Made by a program: the position numbers and the translations under genes. Source: Planctomycetota bacterium (GTDB lineage Bacteria > Planctomycetota > UBA1135 > GCA-002686595). From it: a stretch of DNA of 64,000 nt. The stretch covers positions 186,001-250,000 of the forward strand of contig JADJLZ010000006.1 of NCBI GenBank assembly GCA_016709875.1, in the 5' to 3' direction. The notes below the pieces were generated by a model. The model searched no databases and was not told where the DNA came from. It was given only the letters and a program-made list of their open reading frames with translations. Of this stretch, positions 42,689-51,415 are shown piece by piece (positions within the stretch are counted from its first letter, which is position 1; each line of letters begins with the position of its first letter).

Positions 42689-43735
42689 TGGCCCCCCCAG
42701 GGACTCTGCCGCCCTTCGCTGTGCGCGCTTGGTTTCGAACATCCTGACCGCGAGCAGGTCGGTCACCTCGAGCATGCGCGGGCAAAGCCCCGCGACCATC
42801 GCCGCGGTCTGCGTGTGATTGCGATTGGTGATCGGCCGCACGTAGTTGCGCCAGGCGAGATAGATCCACAGGTGGCTCTCGAGCTTCTCGCGCTTCTTCG
42901 ACGCGCCCCAGTTGCGCCGCACGAGCCGGCTCAGGTTGTCGCGCAGCATCGCGAAGGTGTGGTTGATCGGGAAGAGCGGGTTCTTGTAGCTGCGCGGCAC
43001 GCTCGAGTGCGTCTTCTGGTGCACGAGCCGCGCGCCGAAGAGGCGCTTCAGCGCGACGGCGTAGGTGTGCTTTTCGTCGGTGCCGACGAAGACCTTCGCC
43101 TTCGGATCGCAAACGCGCGCGAGCACCTCGAAGCAGCGCGTCATCTTCTCGCGTGACTCGCTCTTGCGCTTGACGTCGCCCTCGAGCTTCTCGTAGCGCG
43201 CGAGCTTGGCCAGGTTCGCTTTCGAGAGCGGTTTCCGCGCTGGAAGCGTGCCCACCTCCGCGTGCAGGATGCAGTAGCTCGGCTTGTGCACGAGCACCGG
43301 CACGGTGACCGGTTTCAAGCGGCGGTTGTGCTCGAAGGTCTCGAGCTCGTCGAGCTGGAACTGCCCCTCCCAGGGCGTCGCGATCCCGCGCATGCGCATA
43401 CGCCACTCGTGGAATCCGCGGCCTTGCTTGCCGAAGAGATCCAGGCGCCGCGCGACCGTGCGCAGCGTGCAATGGTGGGTCTTCGCGATCTGGCGCTGCG
43501 TCACCTTCGAGATCAGCGCGAGGAAGATCTTCACGTCGAGCGAGACGCGTTTCAGGCCATAGTCGACGCGAAACGTCTGCGTCGAAAACGTGCGTTTGCA
43601 GCCCTTGCACTGGAAGCGCTGCACGCGACGGCCGTCGCAGGCGCGCGTGTAGTGGCCGCGGCGTTGGTACTGGAAGCCGGCGGAGCCGGCACATTTGGGT
43701 TCTTCGCAGGGGCAGTGATCTGGGCGAAATTCCAT
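42659..43735 (-). CDS. IS transposase with zinc-ribbon N-terminus and DDE-type core
   Basis: Codes for 358 residues. Start at MEFRPDHCPCEEPKCAG; C8, C10, C15, C43 and C46 form a zinc-ribbon-like region ending RFQCKGCKRTFSTQTF, and a helix-turn-helix-like segment has ISKVTQRQIAKTHHCTLRTV. The catalytic-like acidic residues lie in QFQLDELETF, VFVGTDEKH and the region SKKREKLESHLWIYLAWRNY. The pattern resembles IS1/IS1595-type transposases. The frame runs through the left inverted repeat and out of the element, so its last 13 residues and its stop codon come from flanking DNA and overlap the export gene antisense. Confidence 0.8.
   Translation of the reverse strand: MEFRPDHCPCEEPKCAGSAGFQYQRRGHYTRACDGRRVQRFQCKGCKRTFSTQTFRVDYGLKRVSLDVKIFLALISKVTQRQIAKTHHCTLRTVARRLDLFGKQGRGFHEWRMRMRGIATPWEGQFQLDELETFEHNRRLKPVTVPVLVHKPSYCILHAEVGTLPARKPLSKANLAKLARYEKLEGDVKRKSESREKMTRCFEVLARVCDPKAKVFVGTDEKHTYAVALKRLFGARLVHQKTHSSVPRSYKNPLFPINHTFAMLRDNLSRLVRRNWGASKKREKLESHLWIYLAWRNYVRPITNRNHTQTAAMVAGLCPRMLEVTDLLAVRMFETKRAQRRAAESLGGPLLQVVVQNQ
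42702..42724 (+). repeat. Left terminal inverted repeat of the insertion sequence
   Basis: A 23-bp sequence starting GACTCTGCCG and ending TTCGCTGTGC, identical to the reverse complement of 43827-43849. It lies inside the transposase reading frame. Confidence 0.9.
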
Positions 43736-43826
43736 CGGGCGTCCTCCTCGGCGCGCCCGGGAGAGGCGCGTCCACACGGAAGACGCTCGGATCAGGCCAA
43801 GGTTGCGCGTGCCGGACCGATTTTCT

Positions 43827-43849
43827 GCACAGCGAAGGGCGGCAGAGTC
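43827..43849 (-). repeat. Right terminal inverted repeat of the insertion sequence
   Basis: The perfect partner of 42702-42724. Its last two bases contribute to the stop codon of the phosphatase gene at 43848-43850. Between it and the transposase start lie about 90 bp that would hold the transposase promoter. Confidence 0.9.
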
Positions 43850-44588
43850 AGCGCGCTGCATAGGCGCGCGCGGCGGAGACGCTCTCGAAGGCATCCAACT
43901 CCGGCGAGTACGCCGAGAGCCGGCCGCCGTAGACGCAGCCCGTGTCGAGCCCGAGCGCGACGAGCTTTCCACGTGCGCGCTGGATCCGGGGGACGGAGGA
44001 GGGGGTGTGGCCGAAGAGCACGAGCTCGGGGCCCTCGTAGGCCTCGTACCACCATGGATGGCCGCGACCGGAGAGCCGGCGCAGGCTCGTCAAGACGTCG
44101 ATCGAGCAGTCCTCGGCGACTTCGCCGGGCAGCACGCCGGCGTGCACGCACAACCAATCGCGGCCATCGCGTGTCTGACCGGCGTGCGGGACGCGCTCGT
44201 TGCGCAGGACGAAGCCGGAGTGCTCCTCTAGGAACTCGACGATCGGCGCGCGCTGCTGGGGTTCCACGTCGCAGGGCTGGCGGCCGTCCCCGTCGAGATC
44301 GGAGGCGGAGAGATCAGCGGGCGCAGGGAGGCGCGGCGGGCGGTCATCGGGATCGGTGCTCGACGGCGCGAGGCCGAGTCGCTCGAGGACGCGCAACTCG
44401 TGGTTGCCGAGGATGAACTGCGCACGTGCGCCGCGCAGGAGCTGCATCACGCCCGCAGGGTCAGGACCGCGATGGAACAGGTCGCCGACGCTCACGAAGG
44501 AGTCGTTCTCGCCGAGAGCGAGGCGGTCGAGCAGCGTGGAGAGCTCCTCCGCGCAGCCGTGGATGTCGCCGACGATCCAGGTAGCCAT
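43848..44588 (-). CDS. PPP-family metallophosphatase (ApaH-like or serine/threonine type)
   Basis: Codes for 246 residues. The metallophosphatase motifs are G7-D-I-H-G11, G35-D-L-F-H-R-G41 and G61-N-H-E64, with a later VHAGVLPGE and FGHTPSS, and the ending LGLDTGCVYGGRLSAY. This architecture fits the PPP branch that includes symmetrical Ap4A hydrolases and bacterial Ser/Thr or Tyr phosphatases. In this locus, dephosphorylating the Wzc-like kinase is a possible role, but the sequence does not show it. The stop codon is formed at the junction with the insertion sequence, so the native C-terminus may have been trimmed; the core looks complete. Confidence 0.8.
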   Translation of the reverse strand: MATWIVGDIHGCAEELSTLLDRLALGENDSFVSVGDLFHRGPDPAGVMQLLRGARAQFILGNHELRVLERLGLAPSSTDPDDRPPRLPAPADLSASDLDGDGRQPCDVEPQQRAPIVEFLEEHSGFVLRNERVPHAGQTRDGRDWLCVHAGVLPGEVAEDCSIDVLTSLRRLSGRGHPWWYEAYEGPELVLFGHTPSSVPRIQRARGKLVALGLDTGCVYGGRLSAYSPELDAFESVSAARAYAAR

Positions 44589-44725
44589 GGCGCGTCCTCG
44601 TTGGATCGGCTGCTGGGGGTGGGGGTCCGGCAGACATTCCAGGCGGGGCGAGAATGGCTCCCGCGGACGGGAAGCCCCGGGGCCAGGCCCTCCGCAGGCG
44701 TGCGCGGAGTGCCGAAAGGTTCATC

Positions 44726-45901
44726 ATGGAAGCTCCGCCTCCGCTCACCCTCGGGACGCCGGCGCGCAGGCGTACCAGGCGCCGGCGCGCGGGGGCGCAC
44801 CCGCCGCGCATGGCGATCCTCGGCTCGCGCGGGATCCCGGCGAGCTATGGCGGCTTCGAGACCTTCGTCGAGGCGCTCGCGCCGCGTCTGGTCGAGCGCG
44901 GCATCGAGGTGACGGTCTTCTGCGAGGGAACGCGTGGCGATCGCCCTGTGGAGTGGCGCGGGGTCGAGCTCGCCTACGCGCGCGCCTTCGCGCCTGGTCC
45001 GCTGCGCACGCTGCAGTACGACGCGAGCTGCACGCTCGCCGCGCTGCGCCGCTTTGACATCGTCTACATGCTCGGCTACGCCTCGAGCCCGTTCTGTTGG
45101 TTGCCGCGCCTGTTCGGCAAGCAGGTCTGGATCAACATGGACGGCCTGGAATGGAGCCGTTCGAAGTGGAGTCTCCCGGCGCGCGCATGGCTCTGGACGA
45201 TGGAGCGCGCTGCCTTCAGTTGCGCCTCGATGCTCGTCTTCGACAACGCGAGCCTGAGGCGCGAGGTCGAGGAACGGCGTGGTCTCCACGTGCCCGCCTC
45301 GGTGATCGAGTATGGCACCGAGCTCTACGAGCGCGACGACGAGACGGAGGTCGTCGAGCACTACGGCCTGGTGCCGGGCGAGTACTATTTCGCGGTCGCG
45401 CGCGCCGAGCCGGAGAACCACCTGCTCGAGATCGTGCGCGCACACCGTGCGAGCGGTTCCGAGCGCACGCTCGCGCTCGTCACCCGCCTGGAGAGCGAGA
45501 CGGGCTACGTGCGCGCGCTGCGCCAGGCGGCTGGCCCGCGCACGCGCCTGCTCGGCGCGGTCTACGACGCGCGCCAGCTGCGACCGCTGCGCCGGCACGC
45601 CTACGCGCACGTCCACGGCCAGAGCGTGGGCGGAACGAATCCCTCGCTGCTCGAGGCGATGGGCTGCGCGAATCTCGTGCTCGCGCACGACAACCCCTTC
45701 AACCGCGAGACGCTCGGCAACCAGGGACTCTTCTGGCACGACGAAGCGGCGCTCGCTTGCAGACTGCGCGAAGGCGAGATGCTCTCCGAGGAGCGGCGCG
45801 CACAGCTGAAGCTCGCGGCCATCGAGCGCGCGCGCCACACCTACAGCTGGGAGCGCATCGCCGACGCCTACGCGGCGCTGGCTCGGGAGTTCGCGACGTG
45901 A
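44726..45901 (+). CDS. DUF1972-type glycosyltransferase (rhamnosyltransferase-like)
   Basis: Codes for 391 residues. After a basic 28-residue extension the GT-B N-domain begins MAILGSRGIPASYGGFETFV, the hallmark of DUF1972/GT4 enzymes, followed by YMLGYASSPFCWLPRLFGKQ and WINMDGLEWSRSKWS. The C-domain has YGTELYERDDETEV, YYFAVARAEPENHLLEIVRA and HVHGQSVGGTNPSLLEAMGC, the donor-binding part. Start 44726 has an AAGG site; the ATG at 44810 would begin exactly at the conserved core. Its stop overlaps the flippase start (GTGA). Likely adds a sugar to the lipid-linked repeat unit. Confidence 0.88.
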   Translation: MEAPPPLTLGTPARRRTRRRRAGAHPPRMAILGSRGIPASYGGFETFVEALAPRLVERGIEVTVFCEGTRGDRPVEWRGVELAYARAFAPGPLRTLQYDASCTLAALRRFDIVYMLGYASSPFCWLPRLFGKQVWINMDGLEWSRSKWSLPARAWLWTMERAAFSCASMLVFDNASLRREVEERRGLHVPASVIEYGTELYERDDETEVVEHYGLVPGEYYFAVARAEPENHLLEIVRAHRASGSERTLALVTRLESETGYVRALRQAAGPRTRLLGAVYDARQLRPLRRHAYAHVHGQSVGGTNPSLLEAMGCANLVLAHDNPFNRETLGNQGLFWHDEAALACRLREGEMLSEERRAQLKLAAIERARHTYSWERIADAYAALAREFAT

Positions 45902-47175
45902 GTGGACGCCGGAGCGCGGGCCTCGCGCTCGTCGACCAGGCGCTGGTGAGCGGCGTCAATTGCCTGACGACGGTGGTGATCGTGCGCGCGCTGGGCCTCG
46001 CCGGCTTCGGGCACTTCTCGATCCTGTGGATGAGCGTGATGTTCGTTCTGCTGTTGCAGCAGGCGCTGATCGCGACGCCCATGCTCTCGATCGGGCCCAA
46101 GCAGCACGGCCAGGCGTCGCGTGAGTACTACGCGGGCCTCCTGCGCCTCGAAGGAGTCTTCCTGGGCCTGGTCACGCTCGCGGGCCTCGCCCTGGCGGGG
46201 CCGATCTCGCGCGCGGGAGGCGAAGCGCTCACGCATGGCGAGTTGGCGGCCTTGCTCGCGGCCGTGGCGGGACGCTGCGCCCAGGACTTCGTGCGCCAGC
46301 AGGGTTTCGCGCGCGAACTGCGCAGCCAAGTGCTGGTGCTCGACGCGCTGACCTCGGGTCTGCAACTCGCGGGTCTGGTCGCGTTGGGGATCACGGGGCA
46401 CATGAGCGCAGCTCTGGCGCTGGCGGCGATCGCGCTCGCGAACGCGGCCGGAGTCGCCTTCTGGTTCGCGGTTGAACGCGGTGTGCACGTGCGCGGAGGT
46501 TCGATCGCGCGCGTCGTGCAACGCCACGCGCGCATGTCGCGCTGGCTCGTCGCGCGCGTGTTGCTGCAGTGGCTGAGCGCGAACGCCTTCGCGATCGCGG
46601 CCGGCCTCTCGATCGGTCCGGCGGCCGTCGGGGCGATCAAGGCCGGGCAGACCGTGATGGGGCTCTTGCACGTCTGGCTCCTGACGCTCGAGAACGTCGC
46701 GCCAGTGCGCGCGGCGCGCCTGGTGGCGCTCGAAGCCTGGGGCGAACTGCGCGCCTACTGGCGCAGGGTGAACCTGGGCTGCGGCCTGGCAACGCTCGCG
46801 ATCTCAGCCCTCGTCGCGGCTCTGCCTGGGACGCTCGCGCGGCTGTTCTACGGCGCGACCAGCCCCGAGCAGGAGCTCGTGATCCGCGGCTTCGCGCTCC
46901 TCTATCTGTTCGTCTTCGTGACGACGGTGCTCTCGATACGGCTGCGCACGCTCGAGCACACGCGACCGATCTTCCTCGCCCAGGCGCTCGGCGCGGGCCT
47001 GGGGACGCTCGCCGCGCGCCCGGTGGTCGAGAGCTTCGGCTTGGCCGGCGCGCTCGGAGGGATGGTGCTGCAGCAGGTGATCGTGTGCGGCGTCCTGCTG
47101 CTCGCCGTGCGACGCTGCGAGACCGAGCGCGCGGCTCAGCCCGCGCGGCTCGCCACCGGCGTTGCGGCGCCGTAG
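45898..47175 (+). CDS. Polysaccharide flippase-like membrane protein (Wzx type)
   Basis: Codes for 425 residues, GTG start, with 12 or more hydrophobic helices. The opening LALVDQALVSGVNCLTTVVI, VRALGLAGFGHFSILWM and the regular spacing of helices fit the oligosaccharide flippase (MATE/MOP) superfamily, which moves lipid-linked units across the inner membrane. Coupling to the DUF1972 transferase through GTGA supports a role in repeat-unit export. The 3' end overlaps the convergent GT4 gene by 40 bp. The exact subfamily is not certain. Confidence 0.8.
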   Translation: MSGRRSAGLALVDQALVSGVNCLTTVVIVRALGLAGFGHFSILWMSVMFVLLLQQALIATPMLSIGPKQHGQASREYYAGLLRLEGVFLGLVTLAGLALAGPISRAGGEALTHGELAALLAAVAGRCAQDFVRQQGFARELRSQVLVLDALTSGLQLAGLVALGITGHMSAALALAAIALANAAGVAFWFAVERGVHVRGGSIARVVQRHARMSRWLVARVLLQWLSANAFAIAAGLSIGPAAVGAIKAGQTVMGLLHVWLLTLENVAPVRAARLVALEAWGELRAYWRRVNLGCGLATLAISALVAALPGTLARLFYGATSPEQELVIRGFALLYLFVFVTTVLSIRLRTLEHTRPIFLAQALGAGLGTLAARPVVESFGLAGALGGMVLQQVIVCGVLLLAVRRCETERAAQPARLATGVAAP

Positions 47176-48275
47176 AGCTCGCGCAGCGAGCGCGCGGCGA
47201 GTGCGCCGATCTCGAAGCGCTCGCGTGCGAGCGAGCGCGCGGCGTGGCCCATGCGCGCGAGTGCGCCAGCTGCGAGGAGTTCATCGCAACGCAGCAGAGC
47301 GGCCGCGATCGCGGGAGCGTCGAGCGGATCGAGAACCAGCCCTGCCCCGGCGGATTCGAAGTCCTCGGCCAGGTTGGTTTCGCGGCTCAGCACGCACGGC
47401 AGGCCGCGCGCAGCGGCTTCCAGCACCGACATCGGCATGCCTTCGTGGCGCGAGGGGTGCAGGAAGGCATCGCAGTCCTCGAGCAGTCGCTGCTTGTCCT
47501 CGCCGAAGCGCTCGCCGTGGAACTCGACCCGCTCGACCAGGCCCAGTCGCGCGCACTGCGTGCGCAGCTTGTGCTCGTCCGAGCCACCGCCGACGATCGC
47601 GAGCCGACCACGCCCGCCGGCGCGGACGTACGTGGCGAAGCCCTCGAGCAGCAGGTCGAGGCCCTTGGTGTGCTCATCCAACCGGCCCAGGAAGCCAAAA
47701 CGCGGGATCCCATCGGGCGCGTGCGCGGCGGCGGGCTCGGCACCGCAGTCGATGCCGTTGGGGAGCACGACGCAGTGCGCGTGCGGCGCGTAGGCGCGCA
47801 ACTCGCTCGCCTCGCGCTGCGAGAAGACCTGCACGGCGAGCGCGCGCTCGAGCAGGCGCGTCTCGACCAGCGCCAGCCAGGCGCGCTTCTTGATCCAGTT
47901 CGCCTGCACGACCGCCGTGCGGAACGCGCCGTGCGGCGTGATCACGAAGCCGGTGCCACCTCGGCGCAGGATGCGCGCCGCCGCGTGCCACTCGGGATGG
48001 TAGCCGCCGTGCAGGTGCACGACGTCGAGTGGACCGAGCGCGGCGAGCGCGGAGCGCAGTGCGCGTGCGAGACGAAAGGCGCTCGACGCGGTGGGGAACA
48101 GGCGCAGCGTGTAGGCGCGCGCGGAAGTCGGCTCGAGCGGCGTGGGCGTGATGCCCCAGACCTCGACCTGCGCGCCCAGGTGCGTCTGGGCACGCGCGAG
48201 CCCGTCGACGGCGCGATTGACGCCGTTCGGCCGTTCTGGGTTGGCCTTGCCGAGCACGAGGTGCACGATGGTCAT
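47136..48275 (-). CDS. Family 4 glycosyltransferase
   Basis: Codes for 379 residues. N-domain MTIVHLVLGKANPERPNGVN (glycine-loop NGVNR), VVHLHGGYHPEW and ITPHGAFRTAVVQANWIKK; C-domain LPNGIDCG, FGFLGRLDEHTKGLDLLLEG and the donor motif HPSRHEGMPMSVLEAAARGL with the E-x7-E pair. Retaining GT-B enzyme of the WcaL/PimB kind. Last gene of a minus-strand run of eight that starts with the Wzc-like gene, each joined to the next by short overlaps or gaps. Specific sugar not predictable. Confidence 0.88.
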   Translation of the reverse strand: MTIVHLVLGKANPERPNGVNRAVDGLARAQTHLGAQVEVWGITPTPLEPTSARAYTLRLFPTASSAFRLARALRSALAALGPLDVVHLHGGYHPEWHAAARILRRGGTGFVITPHGAFRTAVVQANWIKKRAWLALVETRLLERALAVQVFSQREASELRAYAPHAHCVVLPNGIDCGAEPAAAHAPDGIPRFGFLGRLDEHTKGLDLLLEGFATYVRAGGRGRLAIVGGGSDEHKLRTQCARLGLVERVEFHGERFGEDKQRLLEDCDAFLHPSRHEGMPMSVLEAAARGLPCVLSRETNLAEDFESAGAGLVLDPLDAPAIAAALLRCDELLAAGALARMGHAARSLARERFEIGALAARSLRELYGAATPVASRAG

Positions 48276-49456
48276 GCGGCGACGCGCTCCTCCACGCGCA
48301 GCGCTCGGGGGAGGAGCTCCGCGTAGAGCGCTTCGAGGGCGCGCACGTGGCTCTCCAGCGAGAAGTGCTCTCGCTGACGTGCGCGGCCGGCGCGACCCAG
48401 AGCGGCGGCCCGCGCGGGGTCGTCGAGCAGGCTGCCGATGGCGCGGGCGAGCGCCTCGGGGTCGCGCGGGGGGACGAGCAGGCCGGTCTCGCCCTCGACG
48501 ACGATCTCAGGCAGACCGCCGTGCGCAGCCGCGACGACCGGGCGCTCGAGCGCCATCGCCTCGGCGGCGACCAGTCCGAAGGGCTCGGGCAACGTCGAGG
48601 GCACGCACACGACATCCGCGGCGGCGTAGACCTGCTCGACGTCTTCGCGGAAACCCAGGCGCAGCACGCGCTCGGCCAGTGTCGAGTGCGCGATGCGTGC
48701 CTCGAGCGCTTCGAGCAGCGCGGGCTGGCCGGGCGGGGCGTCGCCGCAGAACAGCAGGCGCAAGCGCGGGTGGCGCGCGCGCAGGCGCGCACAGGCGTCG
48801 AGCAGCAGCCCCTGGCCCTTCCAGTGGTTGATGCGCCCCACGAGCGCCACGCACTCGTCGCCTGGGTCGATTCCGAGTGCGGCGCGGGCCGCCGCGCGCG
48901 CCGGCGTGCGCGTGAAGTCCGGGATGCCGTTGTGCACCACGCGACAGCGCTCGGCCACCGGGGGAAAGAGCGCGGACAGGTTGGCGGCGGTCGCGTGCGA
49001 GTTGCAGACGACGCGCTGGGAGAGTCCCGAGACGGTGCGCGCGAGCAGGCCGGCGACCAGGCGCGGCCGCTCGAGGATCTCGTGCACGTGCCACACGTGG
49101 GGGACCGATTCCGCGCGCGCGGCGAGCGCGCCCGAGAGCACGACGGCGGTGTTCGTGTGCACCAGGCTCGCCTGCTGTGCGCGGATCAGCCAGCGCGCCC
49201 AGGCGATCGACTCGGGCAGGTCATGCGCGGCGCGCAGCAGGCCGCGCGGGCGCAGCGTCGCACGACCGAAGGTTCCCACGGGGCCGATCTCGACCGCGAC
49301 GCCGGCGGACTCGAGTTCGCGCGCGAGTGGACCGCGGCGCGGCAGCGCGACCACCGGCCGCCAGCGCGCACGGTCGAGGCGCCGCACGAGCTCGAGCAGC
49401 GTGCGGTCCGATCCGTAGAGTTCGGCCGAGGCGTGAAAGAAGAGCAGCGTGTGCAT
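48272..49456 (-). CDS. Family 4 glycosyltransferase
   Basis: Codes for 394 residues. N-domain MHTLLFFHASAELYGSDRTL with the YGSDR glycine loop typical of GT4 enzymes, HTNTAVVLSGALAAR and WHVHEILERP; C-domain HNGIPDF, ALVGRINHWKGQGLLLDACA and PSTLPEPFGLVAAEAMALER with the E-x7-E donor motif. The ATG at 49456 lies just after the stop of the acyltransferase gene (TGAGATG); an in-frame GTG at 49477 is less likely. Stop overlaps the next GT4 start (ATGA). Confidence 0.88.
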   Translation of the reverse strand: MHTLLFFHASAELYGSDRTLLELVRRLDRARWRPVVALPRRGPLARELESAGVAVEIGPVGTFGRATLRPRGLLRAAHDLPESIAWARWLIRAQQASLVHTNTAVVLSGALAARAESVPHVWHVHEILERPRLVAGLLARTVSGLSQRVVCNSHATAANLSALFPPVAERCRVVHNGIPDFTRTPARAAARAALGIDPGDECVALVGRINHWKGQGLLLDACARLRARHPRLRLLFCGDAPPGQPALLEALEARIAHSTLAERVLRLGFREDVEQVYAAADVVCVPSTLPEPFGLVAAEAMALERPVVAAAHGGLPEIVVEGETGLLVPPRDPEALARAIGSLLDDPARAAALGRAGRARQREHFSLESHVRALEALYAELLPRALRVEERVAA

Positions 49457-49457
49457 C

Positions 49458-50183
49458 TCAGGCGCTCCTGCGTGCACTCTCCGTGCGCATGCGCAACACC
49501 CGCGCAGGGACTCCGCCGACGATCGCGCCGGGCGGCACGTCGTGGCGCACGACCGCGCCTGCGGCGACGATCGAGCCGCGGCCGATGCGCACGCCCGAGA
49601 GGATCGTGGCGCGCGTCCCGATCCAGCAATCGTCCTCGATGGTGACGCCCGCGCGCTGGACTCCCTGCTCCTTGATCGTGCGCGAGGTGTCCTCGAAGAC
49701 GTGGTTCTCGGGAATGATCACGACCTGGGGACCGAGCAGCACGTCGCGGCCGATCTCGACGAAGCCCGAGGCGCCGATCCAGGATCCCGCGCCGATCGCG
49801 CTGCCCGCTCCGATGCACAGGCCCTCGCCGAGGTCGACGCCGTAGTACGACGAGGGCCGGATCGCGCACAGGCGGCCGAGCGTTACGCCGTCGCCGAGTA
49901 CGATCCCGCGCCGTGCGAGCCCCTGCAGCTCGACGCCCTCCTCGATCTTGACGTTGCGTCCCGCGACGATGCGTCCGGGGCTCGTCATGCGCACGCCGCG
50001 GCCGACGTAGAGCGCTCCGTGCGAGCGGCGCAGGAAGAGCTTCCAGCACAGCCCGCGCAGCAGCGCAAGGCCCGTGCGCGCGAGGATCCCGAAGGCCTCG
50101 CCCTCGCTGAGCTCGACGGCCAAGGCCTCCTTGGAGGTATGGCGCGCGAGCGCGCGGGCGTGCAGGGCGCGGAAGAGTCTCAT
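49458..50183 (-). CDS. Hexapeptide-repeat acyltransferase (WcaF/Maa type)
   Basis: Codes for 241 residues. After a helical N-terminus, left-handed beta-helix repeats run from about residue 65: GRIVAGRNVKIEEGVELQGL, GIVLGDGVTLGRLCAIRP, GLCIGAGSAIGAGSWIGASG and VEIGRDVLLGPQVVI, then the catalytic-type histidine in ENHVFED and IGTRATILSGVRIGRGSIVA. Such enzymes O- or N-acetylate sugars with acetyl-CoA. Probably decorates the exopolysaccharide unit. The longer open frame upstream is not supported; the ATG at 50183 overlaps the stop of the neighbouring GT4 gene (ATGA). Confidence 0.88.
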   Translation of the reverse strand: MRLFRALHARALARHTSKEALAVELSEGEAFGILARTGLALLRGLCWKLFLRRSHGALYVGRGVRMTSPGRIVAGRNVKIEEGVELQGLARRGIVLGDGVTLGRLCAIRPSSYYGVDLGEGLCIGAGSAIGAGSWIGASGFVEIGRDVLLGPQVVIIPENHVFEDTSRTIKEQGVQRAGVTIEDDCWIGTRATILSGVRIGRGSIVAAGAVVRHDVPPGAIVGGVPARVLRMRTESARRSA

Positions 50184-51415
50184 GCGGTGGCCTGCGCATG
50201 TGCACGCTCGGCGCGCTCGTAGAGTTCGTCGAGGCGTTCGCCCTTGCGCTCCCAGGTGGCCTGCTCGAGCACGAAGGAGTGCGCGCGCCGGGCGAGGCGT
50301 TGGCGCAGCTCCTCGTCGCGTTCGAGGCGCAGCAGGGCGCCTGCGAGCGCGCGCGCCGTCGCCTGGGGTGTCGCAGCGGGCGCAATGCGCAGCCCGCGCT
50401 CGTCGGCGGTCATGTCGCCCGGCCCACCCCAATCCAGGCACACGACCGGCGCGCCCGCGGCCATGGCCTCGATCACGACCATGCCTGCGCCCTCGAAAGA
50501 CGGGAACAGGAACACATCGCAGGCGAGCATGGCTTCGAGCACCTCGGTGCGCGGGCGCTGGCGACGGAACTCGACGCGCCCGGCGAGGCCGAGGTCACGC
50601 GCACGCTGTTCGAGCTCCTCGCGCAGGGGACCGTCGCCGAGCAGCACCAGGCGCGCGTGCGGCAGCGATTGTGCGGCGAGCGCGAAACTCTCGAGCGCGA
50701 GGCGCACGCCCTTCAGCTCGACCAGTCGGCCAGCGAAGAGAACCTCGAAGCGCTGTCCGCGTTCGAAGCGGTGCTGGTCGAGCGCCACAGCGTCTGCGCC
50801 TGCGGCGAGGAAGGCGAGGCCGCGCGGCACGGCGCCGCACTCGGGCGCACTGCCCAGGCACAGGATCAGATCGGCGCGTGAACGCGTGCGCGCGAGCAGC
50901 GGGTCGGCGCGCTCGCAGGTGCGCTTCCAGGCCGCCTTGGCGAATTCCGCGAGGCGCACGCGCCAGGCGTGCGCGGGCAGGAAGCGGTCGGGGATGCGCG
51001 GGTGGCGTCCGACGGGCCCCCAGACGAAGGGCTTGCCGACGAAGGCGAGGCCCGAGGGGATCCAACTCGACGCGAACGTGATGTGGTGGACGAGGTCGAA
51101 GCCGATCTCGCGATCGAGCGCACGCGCGCGGCGCGCGAGGCCCAGCTGCCAGAGATAGAAGTAGGCCAGCGCGCCGCGGCCGCCGCGCTTCCAGAAGCGC
51201 ATCCAATACGGCAGGTCGTAGCCGACCAGGTGCAAGTCGACCAGACCCTCGGCGCGCGCCTGCTGCTCGATTCGCTCGACGTTGTTCTCGCGCGTCACGA
51301 GCCAGACCTCGTGCCGGCGCGCGATCTCGCGCACCCAGTGCCAGCCGATGCCGGCCTCCGAGCCCTGGTCGGGCTCGCAGGCGTAGGCGCTGACGAGGAT
51401 GCGGCGGCGTGTCAT
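50180..51415 (-). CDS. Family 4 glycosyltransferase
   Basis: Codes for 411 residues. ILVSAYACEPDQGSEAGIGW, the GSEAG loop, is a strong family marker for planctomycete and cyanobacterial GT4 enzymes, followed by VHHITFASSWIPSGLAFVGK and the tract FVWGPVGRHP. The C-domain shows EVLFAGRLVELKGVRLALES and FLFPSFEGAGMVVIEAMAAG with the E-x7-E pair. Coupled by ATGA to the Wzy-like gene before it and the acyltransferase gene after it. Acceptor unknown. Confidence 0.9.
   Translation of the reverse strand: MTRRRILVSAYACEPDQGSEAGIGWHWVREIARRHEVWLVTRENNVERIEQQARAEGLVDLHLVGYDLPYWMRFWKRGGRGALAYFYLWQLGLARRARALDREIGFDLVHHITFASSWIPSGLAFVGKPFVWGPVGRHPRIPDRFLPAHAWRVRLAEFAKAAWKRTCERADPLLARTRSRADLILCLGSAPECGAVPRGLAFLAAGADAVALDQHRFERGQRFEVLFAGRLVELKGVRLALESFALAAQSLPHARLVLLGDGPLREELEQRARDLGLAGRVEFRRQRPRTEVLEAMLACDVFLFPSFEGAGMVVIEAMAAGAPVVCLDWGGPGDMTADERGLRIAPAATPQATARALAGALLRLERDEELRQRLARRAHSFVLEQATWERKGERLDELYERAERAHAQATA

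Larger units (their letters stand above)
42702..43849 (-). mobile_element. Complete insertion sequence, 1,148 bp, single transposase gene
   Basis: Bounded by perfect 23-bp inverted repeats at 42702-42724 and 43827-43849 that begin GACTCTGCCGCCCTTCGC at each outer end. It carries one transposase gene on the minus strand. I see no target-site duplication: the bases just outside (GGCCCCCCCAG on the left, AGCGCGCTGCA on the right) do not match, so the element may be old, may have been rearranged, or may not duplicate its target. It sits between the export lipoprotein gene and a phosphatase gene of the polysaccharide region. Confidence 0.85.

Noticed and set aside
42690..43860. Target-site duplication flanking the insertion sequence
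   Set aside because: The 8-10 bases outside each inverted repeat do not match.
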